Part shown: in pieces, positions 26,735-35,680 of the stretch | Layout: each line of letters starts with the position of its first letter | Position numbering within the stretch: the stretch's first letter is position 1 | NCBI RefSeq assembly: GCF_029240175.1 | Contig: NZ_JARBTM010000002.1 | Location: 1 to 64,000, forward strand | DNA length: 64,000 nucleotides | Origin: Anaerosolibacter sp. | Lineage (GTDB): Bacteria; Bacillota; Clostridia; Peptostreptococcales; Thermotaleaceae | Reading direction: 5' to 3' | Translations under genes and position numbers: made by a program | The notes under the pieces: model-generated | Databases searched by the model: none | The model's input: the letters and a program-made list of their open reading frames with translations, nothing else | What the model was told of the DNA's origin: nothing

Positions 26735-27622
26735 TCAAAACTTTATTGATTCTAATTCCTTTAAAAATAATGATATAGAAGGATTTGCATTGCTTTTTTT
26801 CCATGCTGCTGACAGCTCATATTCATTGGTATCTCCTTCTATGTCAATAAAACGGAGACTTGGACTGGAATGGCATTGTAAACTTTTTGGAAGAATGGCA
26901 ATGCCCATACCTGCATCGACCAACAGAAGCACTGTTTGCAAAAGTCGTGGCTCGCTGACGATATCAGGGAAGAAACCATTGTTTGCACAGATAAGCAGGG
27001 TCTGATTGAAGCCTTGGGGTGATTCCTCTCTATTTAAGATGATAAAGTGTTCATGGGCGAGATCTGCAATGTTTATGCTGTTTTGATTTGCAAGGGGATG
27101 CTCGCAGTGCATGACGATGCAAATGGTTTCTGTAAATAAGTTTTTCTTTTCAAGGCCGCCTACATTTTCTAAACCAAAGGAAAGGGTGAACCCGATGTCT
27201 AATTCACCCGTATTGAGGGCATCAATAAGGGCGCCATGGGTATACTGATCCAATTGCAATTCAACTTTAGGGTAGTCTCGCCTAAATTGCCGAATCAAGT
27301 CAGGGAGAAAATTCCGCTCGGTATATCCTAAAAAACCAATCTTCAAATTCCCGATGATGCCCAGTTCCGCTTGTCGGGTTTTTTCAATGGCCTCTGAGGA
27401 CTTGTTTACCAGATTGATTGCCTCGCGAAGTAGGACTGTACCAGCGTTGGTCAGCTTAACGGAACGTTTATTTCGAATGAACAGCTGTACGCCGATATTT
27501 TTTTCAAGATCTGCGATTTGTTGGCTTACAGCAGATTGGGCAACAAATAAATGCTTAGCTGCTTCTGTAAAACTCAGGTATTCAGCAACAGCAATAAAAT
27601 AACGTAATTGTCGTATATCCAT
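26735..27622 (-). CDS. LysR-family transcriptional regulator
   Basis: 295 residues. N-terminal winged helix MDIRQLRYFIAVAEYLSFTEAA...QSAVSQQIADLEK (1-45), then a type-2 periplasmic-binding-like effector domain to the end. LysR proteins usually control a divergent gene. The divergent neighbour is the ferredoxin-KOR operon starting at 27892, its best target, with a 269-bp spacer. GGAGG 7 nt before ATG. Confidence 0.9.
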   Translation of the reverse strand: MDIRQLRYFIAVAEYLSFTEAAKHLFVAQSAVSQQIADLEKNIGVQLFIRNKRSVKLTNAGTVLLREAINLVNKSSEAIEKTRQAELGIIGNLKIGFLGYTERNFLPDLIRQFRRDYPKVELQLDQYTHGALIDALNTGELDIGFTLSFGLENVGGLEKKNLFTETICIVMHCEHPLANQNSINIADLAHEHFIILNREESPQGFNQTLLICANNGFFPDIVSEPRLLQTVLLLVDAGMGIAILPKSLQCHSSPSLRFIDIEGDTNEYELSAAWKKSNANPSISLFLKELESIKF

Positions 27623-27891
27623 CCAGATTCCTCCAATTCAAAGCGCAAGATGAAATGTCTATAAAGATCATATCATGAATTTATGGATCTATAAACAGAA
27701 ATCACTTTTTCTTATTACTGATATAGGATTATACTATTTCACAGTGTGTGTAATATTCTGTATTCTATTAATATAGTTGAATAATTCCACTAAAATTTTA
27801 ATACGCAGGAAAAGGATTTCAATTTATTAGATAGACATAAAATCAAATAGACATGGTGGATTCGATGAGTGATGGAAAGGGAGGGTTTGTA

Positions 27892-28095
27892 ATGCCAAAG
27901 GTAAATGTGTTAGACAAATTCTGCAAAAGCTGTGAACTATGCATTGAGGTTTGTCCTAAAAAAATCCTAGCAGTGGGAGACAAAGCAAATGCCAAGGGAT
28001 ATTTTACAATAGTTTGCACTGATGAAGAAAAATGTATAGGATGTAAGATCTGCGCAACGGTGTGTCCAGATGTAGCCATAGAGATTTATAAATAG
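27892..28095 (+). CDS. korD-like: 2[4Fe-4S] ferredoxin-type delta subunit of 2-oxoacid:ferredoxin oxidoreductase
   Basis: 67 residues with two clusters: CKSCELCIEVCPK and CIGCKICATVCPD. It opens the four-gene operon and matches the delta subunit of KOR/VOR. ATG 27892 is chosen over the in-frame GTG/ATG upstream because GGAGGG lies 6 nt before it. Confidence 0.92.
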   Translation: MPKVNVLDKFCKSCELCIEVCPKKILAVGDKANAKGYFTIVCTDEEKCIGCKICATVCPDVAIEIYK

Positions 28096-28121
28096 AGGAT
28101 GGGAAGGGAGCTGATACAGAG

Positions 28122-29192
28122 ATGGAAAAAGTATTAATGAAGGGTAATGAAATTATTGGCGAAGCCGCCATTCGTTCAGGATGTAAGTTGTTTTTTGGTT
28201 ATCCAATCACGCCATCTACGGAGGTAATCGAATACTTATCTGCGCAATTTCCAAAAGTTGGAGGTACTGTAGTTCAGGCAGAGGATGAAATCGGTGCTAT
28301 CAACATGTGTTATGGTGCTGCTTGTACAGGAAATAGAGTTATGACTGCATCATCAAGTCCAGGGGTTAGCTTAAAGCAAGAAGGACTTTCCTATAGTGCT
28401 GCCGTAGGATTACCGATGGTTGTTGTAAATGTAAACCGCTGTGGTCCAGGACTGGGTGGGTTAGGACCAGCACAGTCCGATTATTTCCAATCTACAAAAG
28501 GTGGCGGTCATGGAGACTATCGTCTGATCGTACTGGCACCTTCTAAGGCCCAGGAACTTTATGATTACACAATGGAAGCTTTTGATTTGGCTGACAAATA
28601 CCGTAATCCAGTTTTGATTTTATCAGACGGATTTTTAGGTCAAACCATGGAGCCTGTGGTTTTAAAAGAAAGACCAGAAGCACCTGCGTTTGACAGAAGC
28701 TGGGTTGTTGATGGTGCAAAGGGTAGAGAAAAGCGTGTTTTGGCAAGCTACTCTCTAACCAATGAAATTGGTGAAGCGAATAACCTGAAGTGGGAAGCAA
28801 AATATAAGCATATCCAAGAGCAAGAACAGCGTTGGGAGGAATTCCATACAGAGGATGCAGAATACTTGCTTGTGAGTTACGGAACAACGGGTAGAATCTG
28901 TAAAAGTACTGTATTGAATGCCCGGGCCAAGGGAATCAAATTAGGATTAATTCGTCCTATTACTTTGTGGCCTTATCCAGAAAAGGCATTTATTCCTTAT
29001 AAAGAAAAAGTAAAGGGAATCGTAACCGTGGAGTTAAACACAGGCCAGATGATCGAAGATGTGAAGCTTGCCGTTGAATGTAAAGTGCCTGTGCACCTGT
29101 ACAGAAGACAAGGCGGTATGTTACCGACAGAGGACGAAATACTAGATTTTGTAGAAAATAAATTTAACCTATCAGCAGTAGAGGAGGTATAG
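28122..29192 (+). CDS. korA-like: 2-oxoacid:ferredoxin oxidoreductase alpha subunit
   Basis: 356 residues. GNEIIGEAAIRSGCKLFFGYPITPSTE, cut here to its start, is the OFOR alpha signature; QAEDEIGAIN and SSSPGVSLKQEG follow. It carries the pyruvate/oxoacid binding part of the complex. A branched-chain (VOR) or 2-oxoglutarate (KOR) substrate cannot be told apart by eye. Operon order delta-alpha-beta-gamma, 3 bp before the beta gene. Confidence 0.92.
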   Translation: MEKVLMKGNEIIGEAAIRSGCKLFFGYPITPSTEVIEYLSAQFPKVGGTVVQAEDEIGAINMCYGAACTGNRVMTASSSPGVSLKQEGLSYSAAVGLPMVVVNVNRCGPGLGGLGPAQSDYFQSTKGGGHGDYRLIVLAPSKAQELYDYTMEAFDLADKYRNPVLILSDGFLGQTMEPVVLKERPEAPAFDRSWVVDGAKGREKRVLASYSLTNEIGEANNLKWEAKYKHIQEQEQRWEEFHTEDAEYLLVSYGTTGRICKSTVLNARAKGIKLGLIRPITLWPYPEKAFIPYKEKVKGIVTVELNTGQMIEDVKLAVECKVPVHLYRRQGGMLPTEDEILDFVENKFNLSAVEEV

Positions 29193-29195
29193 ACC

Positions 29196-29948
29196 ATGGA
29201 AAAAATATTTGGTAGAAGTAAAGGTTTGACAGATGTGCCTTTTTCATTCTGTCCAGGCTGTACCCATGGAATTATCATGAGACTAATTGCTGAGGTACTG
29301 GAAGAGTTAGATATCATTGAAGATACAATCGGCGTTTCACCTGTAGGATGTGCAGGTTTTAGCCAGGATTTCTTCAGCTGTGACTTCGTAGGGGCTGCCC
29401 ATGGTAGAGCCCAAGCCGTAGGTACAGGTATCAAAAGATCATTGCCTGATAAGATTGTTTTCACGTATCAAGGAGATGGTGACATTGCAGCCATCGGAAC
29501 ACAACATGCGATTCATACAGCTGCAAGAGGTGAAAAGATCACTTCCATCATGGTAAACAATGCGATTTTCGGTATGACTGGCGGTCAAATGGCACCAACT
29601 ACCTTAGAAGGAATGAAAACATCTACCAGCCCTTATGGCAGAAATATTGGTACCAATGGGTATCCAATCGACTTACCAAAGCTTGTTGCTAATCTTGAAG
29701 GAGCAGTATATGTGGCGTCTGTTTCAGTAGATTCACCTAAGAACATCAATCAGGCCAAGAAAGCCATTAAGAAAGCCTTCCAAGTACAGCAGGCAGGGTT
29801 AGGATTTGCCTTTGTCAGCGTGCTGTCAACTTGCCCAACAAACTGGGGCTTAACACCTTCAGACAGTATGAAGTGGCTAAGAGAGAATATGATGCCTGTT
29901 TATGAGCTAGGTGAGCTTAAGGTGGCAGAGGAGGTAAAAAGCTTATGA
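29196..29948 (+). CDS. korB-like: 2-oxoacid:ferredoxin oxidoreductase beta subunit (TPP-binding)
   Basis: 250 residues. FCPGCTHGIIMR at the N-terminus, GVSPVGCAGF, and the TPP motif QGDGDIAAIGTQHAIH...NNAIFGMTGGQMAPT (~90-140). Binds thiamine diphosphate. Stop overlaps the gamma start (TTATGATG). Confidence 0.93.
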   Translation: MEKIFGRSKGLTDVPFSFCPGCTHGIIMRLIAEVLEELDIIEDTIGVSPVGCAGFSQDFFSCDFVGAAHGRAQAVGTGIKRSLPDKIVFTYQGDGDIAAIGTQHAIHTAARGEKITSIMVNNAIFGMTGGQMAPTTLEGMKTSTSPYGRNIGTNGYPIDLPKLVANLEGAVYVASVSVDSPKNINQAKKAIKKAFQVQQAGLGFAFVSVLSTCPTNWGLTPSDSMKWLRENMMPVYELGELKVAEEVKSL

Positions 29949-30481
29949 TGGATAAAGTAATACTTGCAGGATTTGGCGGCCAGGGTGTAATGTTTTTGGG
30001 AAAGGTCTTGGCCTATGCAGGAATGAGTTCTGACTTGGAGCTTTGTTGGATTCCTTCCTATGGACCTGAGATGCGCGGCGGTACAGCTAACTGTTCTGTA
30101 ATCTTATCGGATGAAGAAATAAATTCTCCTGTGATTGCCTATGCAGATGCAGCCATCGTGCTAAACAAACCAGCCTATGATAAATTTGCTCCTCGGGTAA
30201 AGCCAGGCGGTGTATTGGTAGTAAACTCTTCATTAGCAAAGTTAGATAATGTGAGGGATGATATCACCATCGTCGAAATCCCTGCTACGGATATGGCCAA
30301 TGAGTTGGGTAACACAAGTATTGCAAATATGGTTTGTCTAGGAGCCCTGCTGCCAAGCTTAAAGCTGGTAGACTTGGCGAAGGTGGAGAAGGCCATGGGT
30401 AAACTAACAAAAAAGAAGCCAGAGCTATTGGAAACCAACATCAATGCAATCAAAAAAGGTATCTCCTTCGTAAACTGTTAG
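29945..30481 (+). CDS. korC-like: 2-oxoacid:ferredoxin oxidoreductase gamma subunit
   Basis: 178 residues: MDKVILAGFGGQGVMFLGKVLAYAG and SYGPEMRGGTANC are typical gamma-domain motifs. Completes the four-subunit complex; followed by a terminator. Overlaps the beta gene by 4 nt. Confidence 0.93.
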   Translation: MMDKVILAGFGGQGVMFLGKVLAYAGMSSDLELCWIPSYGPEMRGGTANCSVILSDEEINSPVIAYADAAIVLNKPAYDKFAPRVKPGGVLVVNSSLAKLDNVRDDITIVEIPATDMANELGNTSIANMVCLGALLPSLKLVDLAKVEKAMGKLTKKKPELLETNINAIKKGISFVNC

Positions 30482-30491
30482 CAAATAATGA

Positions 30492-30526
30492 AAGAGTCTG
30501 CATAGAAAACATGCAGACTCTTTTTG
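30492..30526 (+). terminator. Rho-independent terminator of the KOR operon
   Basis: AGAGTCTGCAT-7 nt-ATGCAGACTCT followed by TTTTG. Confidence 0.85.
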
Positions 30527-30618
30527 TATGAAAAAAGGTCGAATGAAAAGACTTAACACTAATATATATATAAACTAGTATGATGTTATAATTAATGAAA
30601 GTTATAGGGTTTAGAGAA

Positions 30619-31188
30619 TCATTCATTCATCGTTAGAAAATAATTCCATCGATCAGATGCTTTGATGAATTGAATAAAATCTTGTGTTACAGCATACTCC
30701 GTTTCAAGCAGTCTAATGTTACGATGGAGTGAAATGAACGAATACTCAGGGATGTCTGGTATTGACCGATATTCTGAAAGGGCCTCCGCTGTTATTACCT
30801 TCTCTTTTTGGATGGAGGATAAACGGGTATCTAGCAGTTCCAATACCTTTGAACGATCCAAATGGCAGATAAATAGAGACGCTAAGTTGAACTTAACTGC
30901 ATCCATGAGATCACTCTTTAGGGATGAAGCAAGCATTTCTAAGAAGCTTGTTTCACCTTTGATGGTAATAGAATAGACTGTCTTTTCTGGCATTGCACCT
31001 TCTTTTTCTTTTCTTCCATCAATGAGTCCTTTTTTTTCTAAGGTTTTTATGGTCATATATACGGAAGATGGTGAGATTGAAGTCCATTTGGATATATTTA
31101 AGAAATTTAGGACTTTTATTATTTCGTAAGGATTCATGGGAGTTTCTTTAATGAGTCCTAGTAAAATAAAAGCAGTTTTTGATTGCAA
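30619..31188 (-). CDS. PadR-family transcriptional regulator
   Basis: About 189 residues. TAFILLGLIKETPMNPYEI and SSVYMTIKTLEKKGLIDGRKEKEG form the PadR winged helix (~5-85), with a C-terminal coiled dimerisation domain (Vir_act_alpha_C type). I prefer TTG 31188-31186, 8 nt after AGGAG, to the ATG at 31206, which lies before that SD. Lone gene; no obvious target in the immediate neighbourhood. Confidence 0.85.
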   Translation of the reverse strand: MQSKTAFILLGLIKETPMNPYEIIKVLNFLNISKWTSISPSSVYMTIKTLEKKGLIDGRKEKEGAMPEKTVYSITIKGETSFLEMLASSLKSDLMDAVKFNLASLFICHLDRSKVLELLDTRLSSIQKEKVITAEALSEYRSIPDIPEYSFISLHRNIRLLETEYAVTQDFIQFIKASDRWNYFLTMNE

Positions 31189-31363
31189 TTTTTCCACTCC
31201 TATCATTGGATATCGTCATATCAGAATAACTACTAATAGGCTACTATATCAAAATGACTTCTGTCAATTGCAAATTGAATAAAACATGTAGGCCGTAAAG
31301 TTTGTGTATAAAATCCCTTGATTTTGGTAATAGTTCAAAATAAAAAAGGGGAGAGAAGTACCA

Positions 31364-31708
31364 GTGATTGGAGCATGGGGATATCGGATTATGGATAATG
31401 CCACAGCTCAGGAGGTAATTGACCGCTTTACTGAGCTTCATGCAAAGTATGGCAGTCTAAAGGATGCTTTATACGAACTAAAGACGCAAATTTTATTGGA
31501 TAAAATGTTTCCTCTCAAAGTGTTGGCGTTGGCCCAAATAGAGTACGAATGTCAGGGAAAGGTTAGTCGAGAAACTCTGAAAGTGACCTTATCTGCATTA
31601 GACAAAGAATTAAAACAAATTCATCGATGGGATCATCCCATGGAAAGAAGACAGTATCTTTTGATGTTCAGGGATTGCCTATTGGACAAGCATCGGGAAG
31701 TCTGCTAG
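31364..31708 (+). CDS. DUF4259-like small protein
   Basis: 114 residues. The opening GAWGYRIMDNATAQEVIDRF resembles the DUF4259 start (GAWG..I..D..A). The rest is helical and basic. GTG 31364 after GGGGAGAG. Followed 45 bp later by another small gene of unknown function. No role assigned. Confidence 0.6.
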   Translation: MIGAWGYRIMDNATAQEVIDRFTELHAKYGSLKDALYELKTQILLDKMFPLKVLALAQIEYECQGKVSRETLKVTLSALDKELKQIHRWDHPMERRQYLLMFRDCLLDKHREVC

Positions 31709-31753
31709 AGGATAGTGTTTAGATGAATAATAAGTAAAAGGGAGGTTAAATTC

Positions 31754-32074
31754 GTGCTTTTGACTGAAAAGCAGCTGCATAAGTTTTATACATATATGAC
31801 GGTTACAACTGGTGGCCTGTTAACGGTTGTTGAATTGAAAAAGCAGATCTTAGAGAAGTACAAAGACGACATAGAGTTTTATAAAAGATTTGAAAGTGAA
31901 GAAGCAAAAAGTCAGATGTTACTTCTTAGAGAACGTATCAAAGAAAGCCAAGAAGAGATTGACAAACATACACATATTATTAAATTTGTTCTCAATGGTT
32001 TGCAGGAGTGCAACATTGAAGAGAGTCAATTCACCCACTACATGGAAAAATGGATGTCCGCATCTGTAGGGTAA
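31754..32074 (+). CDS. Small helical/coiled-coil protein of unknown function
   Basis: 106 residues, highly charged, with long helices (residues ~25-85). Starts at GTG 31754 behind GGGAGG. Probably co-transcribed with the DUF4259-like gene; ends before a strong terminator. No recognised domain. Confidence 0.55.
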   Translation: MLLTEKQLHKFYTYMTVTTGGLLTVVELKKQILEKYKDDIEFYKRFESEEAKSQMLLLRERIKESQEEIDKHTHIIKFVLNGLQECNIEESQFTHYMEKWMSASVG

Positions 32075-32094
32075 TGGGAGGGAGGAAGACTCTC

Positions 32095-32139
32095 TTTTTT
32101 ATTTAATAGGAGAGTTCTACTCTCCTATTAAATAAAAAA
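32095..32139 (+). terminator. Long-stem terminator
   Basis: TTTATTTAATAGGAGAG-TTCTA-CTCTCCTATTAAATAAA, a 17-bp or longer perfect stem flanked by T- and A-runs, so it may work on both strands. Confidence 0.75.
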
Positions 32140-32206
32140 ACGGAACCTTTTCTGCAAAATGCCGTCTAAATCATAGAAACAAAAAATAAAAGAAGGGATG
32201 ATATAT

Positions 32207-32647
32207 ATGAAGAGGAAGTTTTCTACTATAATAGTAGTCGTTGTAAGTGGATTGATGCTATTTGGCTGTGCCCAAAGCAAAGGGGATATTGCCGATCAAC
32301 CAGATCCAAATAGCAACCCAGCAGGAATAGTCCTAGCGGGAGCAGATCAGGAAAAAAATATCAGTCTTGAGGATGTAAAGACCATTGAACTCTATGATCT
32401 TGATGGAAAACTAGTAAATGGTGAGTTAAATAAAGAGGAAATTGTAAAAGCGTTTAATGACAGTATGATTGATGATACCTCGTATATTCAAATGATCACA
32501 GGTTATCGAATGGTGATCACACTGAAGGATGATGGACAAATTAACATTTCGAGCTATGGTGATGAAACAAGAGTAGTTGCGATGGTTAGGGACACCACAT
32601 ACCATTTAATCAGTCCTGAACTGGCTAAAATACTTTTAGGCAAATAA
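32207..32647 (+). CDS. Small lipoprotein of unknown function
   Basis: About 146 residues. A signal peptide ends in LMLFGCAQS (lipobox Cys ~21), followed by a disordered linker and a small mixed fold from residue ~50 (KTIELYDLDGKLV). ATG 32207 is preferred over ATG 32198 because AAGGG lies about 9 nt upstream. Single gene closed by a strong terminator. Confidence 0.65.
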   Translation: MKRKFSTIIVVVVSGLMLFGCAQSKGDIADQPDPNSNPAGIVLAGADQEKNISLEDVKTIELYDLDGKLVNGELNKEEIVKAFNDSMIDDTSYIQMITGYRMVITLKDDGQINISSYGDETRVVAMVRDTTYHLISPELAKILLGK

Positions 32648-32706
32648 ATGAAAGTCCCCCTTGATAGGATGAATTCTTATTCTTCTATCAAGGGGGACTT
32701 TCATTT
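32646..32706. terminator. Bidirectional terminator with 21-bp stem
   Basis: AAATGAAAGTCCCCCTTGATA and its exact complement are separated by a 19-nt loop. It lies between the lipoprotein and the convergent GIY-YIG-like gene and can serve both. Confidence 0.8.
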
Positions 32707-32722
32707 GCCATCACAAGCCGTT

Positions 32723-33076
32723 TTAATATTCGTTCGCTGTTCCTAGTTTTTCTCGCCAAAGATCCTCTAGTACCTTTAGAGCTTTCTTAATTTCAGCAGT
32801 TGTCATTTCAGGAGTAACATCCAATAGCTCCAATACTTCTATGGAGAAACTATCAAATCCATATTCCTTCATAGGATTGGCTAACTTTTTATGCACAGCA
32901 TCATAGGATTTGACTTTTTTTGCAAAATCAAATTTATTGTAGATGCTCTGAATATCTGAATTGGAGCTTAAAAAGTATTCCCCAGTTTGATGATTCACAA
33001 TACGATATACCCCAGCATCATGCTTCATTTCTTTATACTGGGCGATAAGCTCTTTGCGGTTTAATTGTGTAGACAT
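32723..33076 (-). CDS. Stand-alone degenerate GIY-YIG-like domain protein
   Basis: 117 residues, start ATG 33076 behind AAAGGAGG. Aligns over its length with the C-terminal domain of the neighbouring 361-residue protein and with the I-TevI GIY-YIG fold: AGVYRIVN, EYFLSS (in place of YIG), YGFDSFSIEVLE, LEDLWREKL and a final Asn. The catalytic Arg after YIG is absent, so nuclease activity is unlikely. Same strand as and 36 bp after that protein, probably one operon. Function unknown. Confidence 0.6.
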   Translation of the reverse strand: MSTQLNRKELIAQYKEMKHDAGVYRIVNHQTGEYFLSSNSDIQSIYNKFDFAKKVKSYDAVHKKLANPMKEYGFDSFSIEVLELLDVTPEMTTAEIKKALKVLEDLWREKLGTANEY

Positions 33077-33112
33077 AGTATCCTCCTTTAAAATCCTGAA
33101 AGCAGTATCCAT

Positions 33113-34198
33113 CTATTTTTTGTTGTAGCCCTGTGCTCCAAAGGGCTGAAGCTTCTCAATCCATTTTCTTTCTAGCTTTTTTAGTTCTTTTGTCACGTTT
33201 TTAGGGTTCTCATCTTCCTCGAAAGATTCTAGAATCTCGAAAACAAAGGCATCTTGGCCGTACTGATTCCATTCATCTTGCAGGGTTTTATTACTGTGGG
33301 TACCGGTTTTGAGCATGAATTTTATGCCATTGAGTTTTTCAATATTTCTTCCGCTGTTAATAAAAATCTTTTCATTTTGAGTATTACGAATTTGATAGAC
33401 TCCACTGATAATCTTTTCCGCTGTCTTAGAAAGTGCAGGGGAGCCTTTAACCCAATATTCGCTGCAATCTTTGTTTCGGTCCATGAAACCATATTCAATG
33501 AGATATCTTCGGATGGCAACATAATCATCCTCATAAACATCTTTGAGTATTTCGTTAAGCTCCCGTTCTATATAAGATCGGCCAGATTCAAAACGTTTTA
33601 CGATTTCTCGCAGCACCACAAGCTTATGTTTTTCCTGCATGGAAAAGGTTTTTAGCTTTCCATTGATGCCTTGAGGAAAATACTTCCGAAGAAGTTTTTC
33701 ATTTTCATCTTCAGTGATAGCATAACGGTCGTCCACCATGGTCGCTGTTTTATGGGGTTTAACCATAGAGACAGCATTTTTGTTTCTTTCTTTTAAAAGG
33801 TCCATCATTACCAAAAAGATTTTGGATTGTCTTTCTTTCTCTTTAAATCCAAAACGATGGTTTCGGATGGTGGAAGCACTGCCTATGCCTAATTCTTTTT
33901 GTACTTCGTGATCGCTCTTTCCTTGATAAAACAGACCCAATAGGCTGCTTTGGTGGTCAGATAAACCAGTAATCTTTTTATCAAGGCTATTCAAGTATTC
34001 GAAAACAGAGCCATGGGTATCGGCTATATGCTTAACCATATACTTTTGCGCCTCATAAAGAACATGATCTACGGGATAAATAATTCCCTTTTCTATTTTT
34101 TCACCACATAACAAGCAAGTAAAATAGTCATGGTCTTCGATATAACCATTTTTTATGTCTTCTAAAGAAGCATGCCATAATTCCTCGTTGTTTTTCAT
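33113..34198 (-). CDS. HTH / DUF2087 regulator with C-terminal degenerate GIY-YIG domain
   Basis: 361 residues in three parts. An N-terminal CxxC zinc-finger-like segment (CLLCGEKI, ~25) and a LuxR-like helix-turn-helix (~75-115, LLGLFYQGKSDHEVQKELG) come first; then DUF2087 (~155-245, LRKYFPQGINGKLKTFSM); last, ~265-361 resembles the I-TevI nuclease domain (SGVYQIRNTQ, then LERKWIEKL and GYNKK). The second catalytic Tyr is Phe (IFI), and Arg27 and His31 of I-TevI are not conserved. Probably a DNA-binding regulator that reused a homing-endonuclease domain. Confidence 0.75.
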   Translation of the reverse strand: MKNNEELWHASLEDIKNGYIEDHDYFTCLLCGEKIEKGIIYPVDHVLYEAQKYMVKHIADTHGSVFEYLNSLDKKITGLSDHQSSLLGLFYQGKSDHEVQKELGIGSASTIRNHRFGFKEKERQSKIFLVMMDLLKERNKNAVSMVKPHKTATMVDDRYAITEDENEKLLRKYFPQGINGKLKTFSMQEKHKLVVLREIVKRFESGRSYIERELNEILKDVYEDDYVAIRRYLIEYGFMDRNKDCSEYWVKGSPALSKTAEKIISGVYQIRNTQNEKIFINSGRNIEKLNGIKFMLKTGTHSNKTLQDEWNQYGQDAFVFEILESFEEDENPKNVTKELKKLERKWIEKLQPFGAQGYNKK

Positions 34199-34367
34199 AT
34201 ATAAACACCTCTTGTCATTGTTTGTAGTTATATAGATAATATAACATGATATCTATAAATAATCAAGGGTGGATTGATAATAAGAAAAGTCTTTATAGAA
34301 GTTTACAAAGTGTTATAATAATTAGGAAATTATTGTATTTGTTAAAAGGATGAGTAGGGGGATACAT

Positions 34368-34805
34368 ATGAAGGTTAAAATGTTGGGGTTTGGAAATGTT
34401 CAACAGAAAAAATTGAAATACGCAGTCATTTGCACAATTTTTCAAGGGCAATGGATATTTGTAAGACATAAGGAGCGGTGTACTTGGGAAATTCCAGGGG
34501 GGAGAAGGGAACCGGGGGAGGACATCAATGCTACTGCCTCGAGGGAATTGTTTGAGGAGTCAGGTGCAAAGACGTTTACTATTACACCCATTTGTGACTA
34601 TTCTGTTACTGTAGAGACGCAATCTACCTATGGTAGATTGTTCTATGCAGAGGTGGAAGAATTAGGTGATTTGCCAGAATTGGAAATAGCTGAAGTTATG
34701 CTATCTAAGGAGCTTCCAGAGAAATTAACTTATCCTGAGATACAACCTATTTTACATAAGCAAGTCCTTTCTTATTTAAGTGTAATAAAAAGAGATAAAC
34801 AATAA
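34368..34805 (+). CDS. NUDIX hydrolase (MutT-like)
   Basis: About 146 residues. Nudix box GGRREPGEDINATASRELFEESG at ~46-68 is complete (shown here only by its ends: GGRREPGED and RELFEESG). The IPGGRREPGE context is MutT-like. ATG 34368 lies 6 nt after GGGGG; ATG 34350 is in frame but lacks a SD. Stand-alone gene. Confidence 0.85.
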   Translation: MKVKMLGFGNVQQKKLKYAVICTIFQGQWIFVRHKERCTWEIPGGRREPGEDINATASRELFEESGAKTFTITPICDYSVTVETQSTYGRLFYAEVEELGDLPELEIAEVMLSKELPEKLTYPEIQPILHKQVLSYLSVIKRDKQ

Positions 34806-34842
34806 GCCATCAAGGATGGTTATATTTATAGAGGCATAGTGT

Positions 34843-34868
34843 TGTAGGGAGTGACACCCTCGTCGTTC
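34843..34868. repeat. Dispersed palindrome remnant (GTAGGGAGTGACACCC type)
   Basis: GTAGGGAGTGA, CACCCTC, GTCGTTC. Degenerate relative of the element at 4251-4273. Confidence 0.4.
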
Positions 34869-35002
34869 AGATTAGGATACGGTACATACTAGAGGGAATA
34901 GGAACATATAGGGTTGAGGTGATAAATCTACTTGCATAATATTGTATACATTGGGTAAAGAATAGATATATTTGTGACAAATAAGTCTTGGAGGAAACAA
35001 GA

Positions 35003-35602
35003 ATGAATAAAGGATTTAGTGAAGCAGTAAGGGATAGGAGATCTATCTATGGTATAAATAAAGACTTTGTGGTTACTGATGAGAGAATACTAGAAGTGAT
35101 TTATCATGCAGTAAAGCATACACCTTCGCCTATGAACTCTCAAAGTGCCAGGGTGGTGGTTCTATTGGGAGCTCAACATGATAAGCTATGGAATATTACC
35201 ATGGAAACACTTCGTAAAATTGTTTCGCCTGAAAAATTTACCCGAACAGAAGAAAAAATAAATGGGTTCGGAAGTGGATATGGGACGGTTTTATTCTTTG
35301 AGGATCAAGCTGTGATTGAAGGACTTCAACAGAAATTCCCTAGTTATAAGGAGAGTTTCCAAACTTGGTCGCAGCATTCAGCTGGAATGCTCCAATATGT
35401 GGTGTGGGCTTCTTTAGAAGTTGAAGGTTTTGGTGCCTCATTACAGCATTATAACCCAATAATCGATGATGAAGTGAAAGAACAATGGAATATACCAACA
35501 AATTGGAAGCTCATCGCCCAAATGCCCTTTGGAAGACCAACAGCGCCAGCAGGGGATAAAACGTTTATGCCTTTGGATCAAAGAGTAAAGCTATTTAAGT
35601 AA
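35003..35602 (+). CDS. Nitroreductase-family protein
   Basis: 199 residues. EAVRDRRSIYGINKDF and HTPSPMNSQSARVVVLLG are the FMN-binding start of the nitroreductase fold; WASLEVEGFGASLQHYNP and QMPFGRP follow. It reduces nitro compounds or quinones with NAD(P)H. ATG 35003 after TTGGAGGAA. Single gene with a terminator containing two G-U pairs. Confidence 0.88.
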   Translation: MNKGFSEAVRDRRSIYGINKDFVVTDERILEVIYHAVKHTPSPMNSQSARVVVLLGAQHDKLWNITMETLRKIVSPEKFTRTEEKINGFGSGYGTVLFFEDQAVIEGLQQKFPSYKESFQTWSQHSAGMLQYVVWASLEVEGFGASLQHYNPIIDDEVKEQWNIPTNWKLIAQMPFGRPTAPAGDKTFMPLDQRVKLFK

Positions 35603-35615
35603 TTAGATTGTGAAA

Positions 35616-35642
35616 AGGCCTACAGACAGTGGGTCTTTTTTA
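35616..35642 (+). terminator. Rho-independent terminator
   Basis: AGGCCTAC-AGACA-GTGGGTCT with two G-U pairs, then TTTTTT. Confidence 0.6.
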
Positions 35643-35680
35643 TAGTGGGTATAAGTAGAAAGAGGCGGCATAAATGCCGC

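Noticed and set aside
34988-35002. Upstream in-frame TTG as nitroreductase start
   Set aside because: It forms part of the TTGGAGGAA SD; ATG 35003 is correctly spaced.
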